Source: Pseudomonadota bacterium (GTDB lineage: Bacteria; Pseudomonadota; Alphaproteobacteria; Sphingomonadales; Sphingomonadaceae). From it: DNA of 64,000 nt. Both the position numbers and the translations under genes were made by a program. The stretch covers positions 1 through 64,000 of the forward strand of contig JAJZQN010000009.1 of the NCBI GenBank assembly GCA_021847605.1. The letters are read 5' to 3'. Within the stretch, counting starts at the first letter, position 1. Every line of letters begins with the position of its first letter. Of this stretch, positions 49,341 to 57,999 are shown piece after piece. The notes under the pieces were generated by a model. The model was not told where the DNA came from. It worked only from the letters and a program-made list of their open reading frames with translations, and made no database searches.

Positions 49341-49705
49341 TGCACGCCCCCCGCCTGCGCTTCGCAGCCCCAGCCATCATATTCGACGCCGCAGAGAATT
49401 TCGATCTGAAGGCACTTCTTGGTCAGCGCGCGGATCGACGCTTCGTCGACCGGCTGCACGCATTCCAGAAACAGGAACAGGTCGCCGTCTTCATCTTCTT
49501 CCCGGTCCAGCTCGACAAAGCCGAACTGGCTGGCAATGGTCAGGACGCGCTCGAAATCCTTTTCGCTACCCTTGAAGCTGACGTCCACGGGCCGCGCGAT
49601 GCGCGCGACGTCGCCATTGCGCTTCAGGTTGGCGAGAACCTCACGGTCCGCCTCCCACTCTGCGGCGAGGCGCGCTTCGTCAACGGGGGGCAGGTTCTGG
49701 CTCAC
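49337..49705 (-). CDS. RraB-like protein encoded between carA and the lipoprotein
   Basis: 122 aa starting at GTG 49705 within the carA stop (GTGA). It resembles the RraB family (inhibitors of RNase E): a DREVLANLKRNGDVARIARPVDVSFKG start, an acidic middle (ELDREEDEDGDLFLFLEC) and the YDGWGC ending close to the family's YDGWE. Soluble. The acidic segment is the part by which RraB contacts RNase E in E. coli. Assignment rests on motif resemblance only. Confidence 0.72.
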   Translation of the reverse strand: MSQNLPPVDEARLAAEWEADREVLANLKRNGDVARIARPVDVSFKGSEKDFERVLTIASQFGFVELDREEDEDGDLFLFLECVQPVDEASIRALTKKCLQIEILCGVEYDGWGCEAQAGGVH

Positions 49706-50880
49706 GCGGCGACCGCGCCTTTCAGGCCATCGACGAACTTCTTGAACAGATAGAAGCTGTCCTGCGGGCCGGGCGAGGCTTCGGGGTGGTACTGAACCGA
49801 AAAAGCCTGCTTGTCGGTCAGCTCGATGCCGCAATTGCTGCCGTCGAACAGCGAAATGTGGGTCGAACGCGCATTGGCGGGCAGCGTGTCGACATCGACC
49901 GCAAAGCCATGGTTCATCGACGTGATTTCGACCAGACCATCCGACAGACGCTTGACCGGATGGTTGGCGCCACGATGGCCCTGATGCATCTTGATCGTCT
50001 TGGCGCCCACGGCCAGCCCCAGCAACTGGTGGCCAAGGCAGATGCCGAACACCGGAATATCGGCCGCCAGCACGCTCTGGATCACCGGCACGGCATAGTC
50101 GCCGGTCGCGGCCGGATCGCCCGGACCGTTGGAGAGGAACACGCCGTCGGGGCTGAGCGCCGACACCTGTTCAAAGGTCGCCGTGGCGGGCAGCACGGTC
50201 ACGCGCGCGCCAGCCTGCACCAGATTGCGGAAGATATTATTCTTCGCGCCATAATCGATCGCGACGACATGGGGCCGTTCTTCGCCCGCTTCATTCAGGC
50301 CATAGCCATGGCCCAGCTTCCACACGCCGTCCTTCCACAGGCGGCTTTCCTTGCCCGTGACTTCGATGGCGAGGTCCATGCCCTCAAGGCCGGGCCATGC
50401 CGCCGCTTTGGCAGCCAGCACCGCAATGTCGAACGCGCCATCGGGATCATGGGCAATCACGACGTTGGGGGCGCCCTTCTCCCGGATCATGCGGGTCAGC
50501 GCGCGGGTATCCACTCCGGCAAGGCCGATGCGCCCCTTTTCACGCATCCACTGGTCGAACGGTTCGACATTGCGGAAATTGCTGGGCGCGGTGACATCCT
50601 GCCGCACGATGCAGCCCAGCGCATAGGGCAGGTCCGCCTCTACATCGTCCAGATTGGTGCCGACATTGCCGATATGGGGAAAGGTGAAGTTGATGATCTG
50701 CCCGGCATAGGACGGATCGGTCATGATTTCCTGATAGCCGGTGATGGAGGTGTTGAAGCAGAGTTCACCCACCGCGTCGCCGACTGCGCCAAAGCCACGG
50801 CCGAACACCGCGCTGCCATCCGCAAATACCACGACCCCTGTCGCTCCTTTGGGCACAATGAGGGTCTTGGCGTCTGCCAT
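49702..50880 (-). CDS. carA: Carbamoyl-phosphate synthase small subunit (glutaminase)
   Basis: 392 aa. An N-terminal CPSase small-chain domain (about residues 1-150; GYQEIMTDPSYAGQIINFTFPHIGN) is followed by a class I glutamine amidotransferase domain with the nucleophile Cys in FGICLGHQLLGLA and the His-Glu pair in YHPEASPGP. Delivers ammonia to CarB. AAAGGA lies 9 bases before the ATG. The 152-bp gap to the divergent yqeY must hold promoters for both, but none is clear. Confidence 0.97.
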   Translation of the reverse strand: MADAKTLIVPKGATGVVVFADGSAVFGRGFGAVGDAVGELCFNTSITGYQEIMTDPSYAGQIINFTFPHIGNVGTNLDDVEADLPYALGCIVRQDVTAPSNFRNVEPFDQWMREKGRIGLAGVDTRALTRMIREKGAPNVVIAHDPDGAFDIAVLAAKAAAWPGLEGMDLAIEVTGKESRLWKDGVWKLGHGYGLNEAGEERPHVVAIDYGAKNNIFRNLVQAGARVTVLPATATFEQVSALSPDGVFLSNGPGDPAATGDYAVPVIQSVLAADIPVFGICLGHQLLGLAVGAKTIKMHQGHRGANHPVKRLSDGLVEITSMNHGFAVDVDTLPANARSTHISLFDGSNCGIELTDKQAFSVQYHPEASPGPQDSFYLFKKFVDGLKGAVAA

Positions 50881-51032
50881 GGTCTGCGGTCCTTTATGCT
50901 TTTGCGGGAACCCGTCTGGTGCGGGTTAAACGGCCGGTCCACTATGCCCGCAATGCGTTGAGGTCAACGTCTGTTAAAAATCTCTTTTGCCACTATATCT
51001 GCTCCTTTCCCGATAAACAGGATTCATTCGCC

Positions 51033-51485
51033 ATGATTCGCGACACCATCAAAAGCGCCCAGATCGAATCGATGAAGGCCGGTGACAAGGATCGCCTGGC
51101 CGCCGTGCGCCTGATCCTTGCCAAGCTGAAGGATCGCGACATCGAACTGCGCACCGCGTCCAATGTGCCGGACGATGACGCCGTGGTCGTGGAAGTGCTT
51201 CAGAAGATGGTGAAGCAGCGCCGCGAATCGATCGACATGTTCAAGAGCGGCGGCCGCGACGAACTCGCCGCCAAGGAAAAGGCCGAACTCGACGTGATCG
51301 AAGGCTTCCTGCCCGCCCAGATGTCGCCGGAAGAAACCACCGCCGCGATCCTGAGCATCAAGGCGGAAGTGGGCGCGGAAAGCGTGAAGGACATGGGCAA
51401 GGTCATGGCCGTCCTCAAAGAAAACCACGGCAGCGTCATCGACATGAGCAAGGCCAGCGGACTGGTGAAGGCGGCGCTGTCGTAA
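51033..51485 (+). CDS. GatB/YqeY domain protein
   Basis: 150 aa soluble helical protein, starting MIRDTIKSAQIESMKAGDKDRL. It has the YqeY pattern (LRLILAKLKDRDIE-type helix; VVVEVLQKMVKQRRESIDMFKSGGRDELAAKEKAEL; FLPAQMSPEE) and resembles the tail domain of amidotransferase subunit GatB, which contacts tRNA. Its stand-alone function is not established. Adjacency to dnaG-rpoD is common in proteobacteria. Confidence 0.93.
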   Translation: MIRDTIKSAQIESMKAGDKDRLAAVRLILAKLKDRDIELRTASNVPDDDAVVVEVLQKMVKQRRESIDMFKSGGRDELAAKEKAELDVIEGFLPAQMSPEETTAAILSIKAEVGAESVKDMGKVMAVLKENHGSVIDMSKASGLVKAALS

Positions 51486-51536
51486 CCCTGAACCGACAAT
51501 TCCCCTCCCTCTTGCGGGAGGGAGCGCTCCCAACCT

Positions 51537-51565
51537 CCGTTCGTTTCGAGCGTAGTCGAGAAACG
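51537..51565. repeat. Single arm of the palindromic element
   Basis: 29-base copy of CCGTTCGTTTCGAGCG(T/A)AGTCGAGAAACG with one change, between yqeY and the GIY-YIG gene. The partner arm is missing. A CCCTCCC/GGGAGGG hairpin (51503-51522) precedes it. Confidence 0.75.
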
Positions 51566-51610
51566 ATTACCCCCGCTCGACATGATCGCAAGTTGGGGCA
51601 TAATCGCCCA

Positions 51611-52033
51611 ATGCCATTTTGGACCTACATGCTCAAATGCTCCGATGGCCGTTACTATACCGGCCACACCGACAATCTGGAGCATCGCATCGGCCAGCAT
51701 CAATGTGGTCAGGGCAGCCAGTTCACGCGTAATCGCCTGCCGGTCACGCTAGTCTGGAGCGAGACGTTCGGCACTCGTATCGAAGCACTGGAAGCCGAGC
51801 GAATTATCGGCGGATGGTCCCGCGCCAAGAAGGAAGCGATGATCGCCGGTAACTGGTCTTTGGTATCGCACCTCGCCCGTCCGCCAAAAGAGCGCGATAA
51901 GGCCCAATTTCCGTTCGTTTCGAGCGAAGTCGAGAAACGGCTAGCGCGCACTTCTCGTTTCTCGACTTCGCTCGAAACGAACGGAGGTGGTGAGGTGAAA
52001 CACAACCTCTCCAATGGAAGGGAGGGGCTCTAA
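51611..52033 (+). CDS. GIY-YIG nuclease superfamily protein with repeat-encoded tail
   Basis: 140 aa. Residues 1-95 are a compact GIY-YIG domain: YMLKCSDGRYYTGHTDNLEHRI, with the Tyr pair and catalytic Arg, then FTRNRLPVTLVWSE and the Glu-containing ALEAERIIGGWSRAKKEAMIAG. Family members of this small type are presumed DNA-repair or RNA-processing nucleases. From about residue 100 the protein reads straight through a perfect 29-bp inverted repeat (FPFVSSEVEKR... FSTSLETNGGG). The ancestral protein probably ended just before it. The final codons also carry the dnaG ribosome binding site. Confidence 0.88.
   Translation: MPFWTYMLKCSDGRYYTGHTDNLEHRIGQHQCGQGSQFTRNRLPVTLVWSETFGTRIEALEAERIIGGWSRAKKEAMIAGNWSLVSHLARPPKERDKAQFPFVSSEVEKRLARTSRFSTSLETNGGGEVKHNLSNGREGL
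51911..51984. repeat. Perfect palindromic element inside a coding sequence
   Basis: Perfect 29-bp inverted repeat (51911-51939 and 51956-51984) with a 16-base centre. Same family as the copies at 18131, 28620, 37285 and 51537. It lies in frame within the 3' end of the GIY-YIG gene. Confidence 0.85.
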
Positions 52034-53950
52034 ATGAGCCTCACCCCGCAATGGCTGGACGAACTGCGCGCACGCACATCCTTGTCGACGCTGATCGGCA
52101 AGACGGTGAAAGTGCAGAAGGCAGGCCGCGAATATAAGGCCTGCTGCCCCTTTCATAATGAGAAGACGCCCAGCTTCACGATCAATGATGAAAAGGGCTT
52201 TTATCATTGCTTCGGCTGTGGCGCGCATGGCGACGCAATCCGGTGGATGACCGATCAGCGCGGCTTGCCCTTCATGGAGGCGGTGAAGGAACTGGCCGCC
52301 ACCGCCGGCATGGACGTCCCCGCCCCCGATCCGCGCGCCGCCAAGCGCGCCGAGCAGGCGAAAGGCCTGCATGATGCAATGGGCGCGGCGCAGGATTTCT
52401 TCGTCGCCCAACTTGGCGGCATCGATGGCGGAGAGGCGCGCGCCTATCTGCAAAAGCGCGGCATCACGCCCGCTACGGCGCAAGCGTTCGGCTTTGGCTA
52501 TTCCCCCGATTCGCGAGGCAAGCTGAAGGGCGCGCTCAAGGATTTCGGCGAACCCATGCTGGTCGAGGCCGGCTTGCTGATTGACCCCGACGCACTGGAG
52601 CAGGATGGCGGCAAGGGCCGCAAGCGCGACAGCTATGACCGTTTCCGCGGCCGCCTGATGCTGCCGATCCGGGACATTCGCGGGAGGACCATCGCGTTCG
52701 GCGGCCGCATATTGGGCGCAGGCGAACCCAAATATCTGAACTCGCCCGACACGCCTCTCTTCGACAAGGGGCGCACCCTTTATAATATCGACAAGGCGTC
52801 GCCCGCCAGCCGCCAGTCGGGCCGCGTCATCGTGGTCGAAGGCTATATGGACGTCATCGCCCTCGCCCAGGCCGGGTTCGGCGAGGCGGTCGCGCCACTC
52901 GGCACCGCGCTGACCGAACATCAGATCGAACGGCTGTGGAAGATGGTGGAGGTTCCCATCCTCTGCTTCGATGGCGATTCGGCCGGACAAAAGGCGGCAA
53001 TCCGCGCTGCGAATCGCGCCCTGCCCCTGCTGCGTCCCGGCCATAGCCTTGCCTTTTCCACCCTCCCGACCGGGCAGGACCCCGACGATCTAATCCGCGC
53101 GAGCGGCGCGCAGGCGATGGAAACTGTGCTGGACAGTGCCGAACCGCTGATCGAACGGCTATGGTCGCATGAACTGACCGTCGCCCCGCTCGACACGCCG
53201 GAACAACGCGCCGCGCTGAAACAGCGCCTGCGCGCCGTCACCGACGCGATCCAGCATCCCGACGTGCGCGCCCATTACGCCCATGAATTTCGCGAGCGAT
53301 ATGACGCTCTGTTCTTCGCCCGCCGCGCCCCTGCCCCGGCGCAGCAGCGTCAACAGGGCGGCGGCAATGGTGGTTTTAGCGCGCAACGCTGGCAACGCGA
53401 CAAGCGCGGCAACTGGAAAGCGCCCATTCCACCAGCCGGAACGGAAGCCCGCGCCATCGGCGCCAGCGGCCTCGAACAGAGACTCCTGCGCGCAACATTG
53501 GCCAGTCTGCTGCGCCACCCCGAGCAGATTGCCCCCCATCGCGAGATGCTGGCGGCGCTGCAAATAGGCGATCCCATGCTCGCCCAGTTGCTCGATGCGA
53601 TGATTCGCCTGTCTTTCCGCAAAGAAACAGTTGAAACGCACGCCCTCCTTACCATATTGGGGCAAGGTGACTTGTATAATATGGCCAAGGGGATGCTCCG
53701 GGCCGATACGTTCTCACTCACCGCAAGCAGGATGACCACTGACCCTGATCGCGTTGCGCGCGATCTGGAAGAGGCCGTGCGGGTGATGGCGTTGGGACCG
53801 GAGCTTGAACGAAATCTGGCCATGGCCACCGAGCGGGTAAAGGCGGAACTGAACGACGAGAATTTGTTGGCGCAAAATCATGCGCTGGCGGCTCATCGCA
53901 ATCATCTGCTCCGTTTGGCGGAACTAGGTCAGTCCGAAGATAGTATTTGA
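52034..53950 (+). CDS. dnaG: DNA primase
   Basis: 638 aa. The N-terminal CHC2 zinc ribbon (CCPFHNEKTPSF...YHCFGCGAHGD, about residues 38-65) binds template. The catalytic TOPRIM-type core includes FRGRLMLPIRDIRGRTIAFGGR and VVEGYMDVIALAQAG, with the metal residues in CFDGDSAGQKAA. The C-terminal helicase-interacting domain is the most divergent part (about 440-638). The ATG follows the upstream stop directly, with AGGGG at 6 bases. It makes RNA primers for lagging-strand synthesis. Confidence 0.97.
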   Translation: MSLTPQWLDELRARTSLSTLIGKTVKVQKAGREYKACCPFHNEKTPSFTINDEKGFYHCFGCGAHGDAIRWMTDQRGLPFMEAVKELAATAGMDVPAPDPRAAKRAEQAKGLHDAMGAAQDFFVAQLGGIDGGEARAYLQKRGITPATAQAFGFGYSPDSRGKLKGALKDFGEPMLVEAGLLIDPDALEQDGGKGRKRDSYDRFRGRLMLPIRDIRGRTIAFGGRILGAGEPKYLNSPDTPLFDKGRTLYNIDKASPASRQSGRVIVVEGYMDVIALAQAGFGEAVAPLGTALTEHQIERLWKMVEVPILCFDGDSAGQKAAIRAANRALPLLRPGHSLAFSTLPTGQDPDDLIRASGAQAMETVLDSAEPLIERLWSHELTVAPLDTPEQRAALKQRLRAVTDAIQHPDVRAHYAHEFRERYDALFFARRAPAPAQQRQQGGGNGGFSAQRWQRDKRGNWKAPIPPAGTEARAIGASGLEQRLLRATLASLLRHPEQIAPHREMLAALQIGDPMLAQLLDAMIRLSFRKETVETHALLTILGQGDLYNMAKGMLRADTFSLTASRMTTDPDRVARDLEEAVRVMALGPELERNLAMATERVKAELNDENLLAQNHALAAHRNHLLRLAELGQSEDSI

Positions 53951-53993
53951 TCCAGGTTAGCCCGTTCATCGGGTGACGAAGTAAGGCGAATAA

Positions 53994-56036
53994 ATGGCGA
54001 CCAAGGCGAACAGCAAGAATGGCGGGATCGGCGATGGCGAGGATGGCGGCGATGCTCCGCTGCTCGACCTCAACGAAGCGTCCGTCAAGAAGCTGATCTC
54101 GCGCGCTAAAAAGCGCGGCTACATCACCGTCGACGAACTGAACGAGGCTTTGCCCCAGGATCAGATGTCCACCGACCAGATCGAGGACATCATGGCCGCG
54201 CTCAACGAAATGGGCGTGAACATCGTCGAGAATGAAGAAGCCGGGGAAGACGGCGAAGATCAGCGCGAAGATAATGACGATGATTCGTCCGACGACAATG
54301 CGGATGATGACGGCCCCAAGCTCGTCACGGAAAAAAAGAAGGAAACGGTCGATCGCACCGACGATCCCGTTCGACAGTAGCTGCGCGAAATGGGCGCGGT
54401 GGAACTGCTCAGCCGTGAGGGCGAAATCGCCATCGCCAAGCGGATCGAGGCCGGTCGCGACACGATGATTCTGGGTCTGTGCGAAAGCCCGACCACCTTC
54501 AACGCGATCATCGAATGGTCGACCGCCCTCAACAACGGCGAAATGCAGCTGCGCGAAATCCTCGATCTCGACGCCATGCTCTCCAAGGATCCTGCTCCGG
54601 AAAATCTGGAGGAAGGTGCCGAGGATGACGATGGTGAGATCAGCGAAAAGACCGCTGGTCCGAGCTTCAAGGAAGAAGAAGAGCCGGAGGAGGAATCCGC
54701 CGACGGCGACGAGGATGAGGACGGTGCGCCCCGCGCCCGCCGCAATGAGGATGAAGAGGAAGAGGACAACACCCTGTCCCTTGCTCAGATGGAAGAGACG
54801 CTCAAGCCCATGGCGCTTGAGAAGTTCGCGACCATCACCGATATTTTCCGGGCTTTTTCGAAGGCGCAGGAAGCGCGCATGGTCGCCATGGCCAATGGCG
54901 ATACTCTGAGCCAGAAGGCTGAGGACAGCTATCATGAACTGCGCGAAAATCTGACCGCTGAGGTCGAAAGCGTCAAGTTCCACCAGCAGAAGATCGAATA
55001 TCTGGTCGATCAGCTCTATGCTTATAACCGGCGTCTGACCGCGCTGGGCGGCCAGATGCTGCGGCTGGCAGAGCGTCACAAGGTCAGCCGCAAGGATTTC
55101 CTTGAACGCTATATGGGCCATGAACTGGACGATGCCTGGATCGAAAAGGTTCAGGGGCTGGACAAGAAATGGACCGCCTTTGCCGCTGCCGAAGGCCGTT
55201 CGGTCGAGCGCATCCGCAATGAAGTGAGCGAAATCGCGCAGGCGACCGGCATGTCGCTGTCCGAATTCCGCCGTATCGTGAACATGGTGCAAAAGGGCGA
55301 GCGCGAAGCGCGCATCGCCAAGAAGGAAATGGTCGAGGCGAACCTGCGCCTCGTTATCTCCATCGCCAAGAAATATACGAACCGTGGCCTGCAATTCCTT
55401 GACCTTATTCAGGAAGGCAATATCGGCCTGATGAAGGCGGTGGATAAGTTCGAATATCGTCGCGGCTATAAATTCAGCACCTATGCGACATGGTGGATTC
55501 GTCAGGCGATCACCCGATCGATCGCGGATCAGGCGCGGACCATCCGTATCCCGGTCCACATGATCGAAACGATCAACAAGCTGGTCCGCACTAGCCGCCA
55601 GTTCCTGCATGAGCAGGGCCGCGAGCCGACGCCGGAGGAAATGGCCGAGCGCCTTTCCATGCCGCTCGAAAAAGTGCGCAAGGTTATGAAGATCGCCAAG
55701 GAGCCGATCTCCCTCGAAACGCCGATCGGCGACGAGGAAGACAGCCATCTGGGCGACTTCATCGAAGACAAGAATGCGATCATTCCGGTGGATGCCGCCA
55801 TTCAGGCGAACCTCAAGGAAACGGTCACGCGCGTTCTCGCCAGCCTTACCCCGCGTGAAGAACGTGTGCTGCGCATGCGTTTCGGCATCGGCATGAACAC
55901 CGATCACACGCTGGAGGAAGTCGGCCAGCAGTTCAGCGTGACCCGCGAACGTATTCGTCAGATCGAGGCAAAGGCGCTGCGCAAGCTCAAGCATCCGAGC
56001 CGCAGCCGCAAGATGCGCAGCTTCCTGGACCAGTAA
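53994..56036 (+). CDS. rpoD: RNA polymerase sigma-70 factor, interrupted by an in-frame amber codon
   Basis: Housekeeping sigma factor, 680 codons plus the terminal stop. Region 1.1 (residues 15-75) is followed by an acidic linker, region 1.2 from about 125, a long non-conserved acidic insert (about 205-265), region 2 ([36 protein letters not shown]), region 3 and region 4 ([28 protein letters not shown]). Codon 129 (54378-54380) is TAG: the frame reads DDPVRQ[14 protein letters not shown], where sigma-70 proteins have DPVR(x)YLREMG. Both sides are in the same frame and otherwise normal. ATG 54390 is 9 bases after the TAG but has no ribosome binding site. The upstream start has AAGG before it. 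Confidence 0.93.
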
Positions 56037-56057
56037 GCCGCCAACAGCAAAGTATCG

Positions 56058-56097
56058 AAAGGCCGGGGTCGGACATATGTCTGGCCCCGGCCTTTTT
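56058..56097 (+). terminator. Rho-independent terminator of rpoD
   Basis: An 11-bp stem AAAGGCCGGGG/CCCCGGCCTTT with a 16-base loop and a run of five T, 21 bases after the rpoD stop. Confidence 0.92.
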
Positions 56098-56154
56098 CAT
56101 GCCCGATCGCCCTGACAGAAGAATCTGCATGCCGATCGCAACAAAAACGGAAAA

Positions 56155-56162
56155 TTAACCAT
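56155..56162 (+). promoter_or_regulatory. Candidate CtrA half-site
   Basis: TTAACCAT lies in the 245-bp gap between rpoD and the gene at 56282, 120 bases before that start. Apart from the rpoD terminator and this motif I see nothing in the gap. A single exact half-site is weak evidence. Confidence 0.3.
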
Positions 56163-56281
56163 TCTCGACGGAAGAGTGCGGCTTTCGGGGCTTCGCGCCT
56201 GGTCTGTGTAAACCGGACGTTTACTCGCCGCGCCTATATTCGGGTCTTACCCCATGCGAGGGGCACATGAGGATCTGAAAC

Positions 56282-56962
56282 ATGAGCGAAGCGGCCCCAC
56301 GCTATCAATTCGGCGATATAGCGCGCGTTCTGGAAGCATTGGTCACGGCGGACGGCACCGCGTCGCATGTTCATGCGAATCGCGCGAGCATGGGCGTGGT
56401 GCGTGACGGCCAGCTTTCCATGCCCGATCTGGCCGATGCCGCTTATTATCTCTGCATGCTCCACGGCCGCCATCCCGGCGTTATCGATCATGCCGCCACC
56501 CGCTCTGCCGACAATGCCGCGCGCCGCTGGCTGATCGACGCGGCCGACGCCTTTGCCGCCGAACGCGCCTATCTGACGCAGGTCACGGTCGCGACCGGTC
56601 CCGCGCCCAGCACGGCAGGACAGGCCGATTGCGAAACAACCGTCGGTCAACAGCGCCATGCGCTCGACATGCTGGCCCAGTCCGACCGGCGCGGTTGCGC
56701 CATGGGTGCGGCCATCGCCCTGGTGCTGGACTGGCGCGCTGTGCGCCATGTGCTGGACATGGCGGCCATCCGCGCCGGCATCGAACCGCATCGCTGCACC
56801 CTGCCCGACCGGGCCGTCACGCTGGATGTAGCCCGCGCCATCGGCGGTGACGACGCCACCGACCGGGCCATTCAGTTCGGCGCCCGCCAATTGCTGAACC
56901 AGCATCGCGGCCTGTGGGATTTGCTGGCCGCCCGCGCCGACGTTCGCGCCGTTCAGGCCTGA
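56282..56962 (+). CDS. Unknown soluble protein
   Basis: 226 aa, helical and His/Ala-rich, without signal peptide or membrane segment. Notable parts are LADAAYYLCMLHGRHPGVIDHAA near 50, a basic-acidic helix (ARRWLIDAADAFAAERAYLTQV) near 80, and AMGAAIALVLDWRAVRHVLDMAA near 140, which is somewhat ferritin- or four-helix-like. I recognise no family. AGGA lies 8 bases before the ATG. It stands alone between rpoD and the MoxR gene. Confidence 0.82.
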   Translation: MSEAAPRYQFGDIARVLEALVTADGTASHVHANRASMGVVRDGQLSMPDLADAAYYLCMLHGRHPGVIDHAATRSADNAARRWLIDAADAFAAERAYLTQVTVATGPAPSTAGQADCETTVGQQRHALDMLAQSDRRGCAMGAAIALVLDWRAVRHVLDMAAIRAGIEPHRCTLPDRAVTLDVARAIGGDDATDRAIQFGARQLLNQHRGLWDLLAARADVRAVQA

Positions 56963-57065
56963 TCGTCCAGACCCATATCTGACCCATCGCACCGCACAAA
57001 GCCGTTGCGCCACGCCATCGCATGACCTAGCCCCTTCGTGCCAAGAGCCGAGAGGATCACAGGAT

Positions 57066-57911
57066 ATGCGCTTTGAAGGCACGCAGGATTATGTCGCCAC
57101 CGACGACCTGAAGGTCGCGGTCAACGCCGCCGTGCTGCTGCGCCGTCCCTTGCTGGTAAAAGGCGAGCCGGGAACCGGAAAGACCGTTCTGGCGCAGGAA
57201 ATCGCCACCGCGCTGGGCGCGGCTCTGATCGAATGGAACGTCAAATCCACGACCAAGGCGCATCAGGGTCTGTATGAATATGATGCCGTCGCCCGCCTGC
57301 GCGATGGACAGCTTGGCGACCCGCGCGTCCACGACATTTCCAACTATATCCGCAAGGGCAAATTGTGGGAGGCTTTCACCAGCCCCACCCTGCCCGTCCT
57401 GCTGATCGATGAAATCGACAAGGCCGACATCGAATTCCCCAACGACCTGTTGCAAGAACTCGATCGCATGGCCTTCCACGTCTATGAAACCGGACAGACG
57501 GTGGCGGCTGCCGACCGCCCGGTCGTCATCATCACGTCGAACAATGAAAAGGAACTGCCCGACGCTTTCCTGCGCCGCTGCTTCTTTCACTATATCAAAT
57601 TCCCCGATCGCGAGACGATGGAGCAGATCGTCGAGGTGCATTTCCCCGGCATCCAGAAAATCCTCGTGTCCCGCGCGATGGAGATTTTCTACCAGATACG
57701 CGATGTCCCCGGCCTCAAGAAAAAACCCAGCACGTCGGAATTGCTCGACTGGCTCAAATTGCTGCTGAATGAGGATATGCCGCTCGACATCCTTCAGAAT
57801 AGCGATCCGACCAAGGCGATCCCGCCGCTGCACGGCGCCCTGCTAAAGAATGAGCAGGACATCATGATGTTCGAACGGCTCGCCTTCATGAGCCGACGCA
57901 AGGGCGCGTGA
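57066..57911 (+). CDS. MoxR family AAA+ ATPase
   Basis: 281 aa. Walker A is GEPGTGKT (about residues 33-40), Walker B is LLIDEIDKAD (about 115), sensor 1 is IITSNN and the arginine finger region is PDAFLRRCFFHYIKFPD. MoxR proteins act as chaperone-like ATPases with a partner containing a von Willebrand A domain, usually encoded next to them. No such partner follows here; the next gene is an M3 peptidase. GAGAGGA lies 9 bases before the ATG. Confidence 0.93.
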   Translation: MRFEGTQDYVATDDLKVAVNAAVLLRRPLLVKGEPGTGKTVLAQEIATALGAALIEWNVKSTTKAHQGLYEYDAVARLRDGQLGDPRVHDISNYIRKGKLWEAFTSPTLPVLLIDEIDKADIEFPNDLLQELDRMAFHVYETGQTVAAADRPVVIITSNNEKELPDAFLRRCFFHYIKFPDRETMEQIVEVHFPGIQKILVSRAMEIFYQIRDVPGLKKKPSTSELLDWLKLLLNEDMPLDILQNSDPTKAIPPLHGALLKNEQDIMMFERLAFMSRRKGA

Positions 57912-57999
57912 CGCCGTAATATTTGTGACAGGCGGCGTCACTTGCGCGGGCCGTTGATCCTTGCCACTCTCCCCCCAATCATAAAGCCTGGGGGGTTTC

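Noticed and set aside
53994-54380. Reading 53994-54380 and 54390-56036 as two separate genes
   Set aside because: Both parts lie in one frame and join at a conserved sigma-70 motif, and the second lacks a ribosome binding site. One interrupted rpoD is the simpler reading.
53718-55994. 758-codon minus-strand open frame opposite rpoD
   Set aside because: Antisense shadow. The plus strand carries unmistakable sigma-70 regions. The shadow is open across the rpoD amber codon only because its frame differs.
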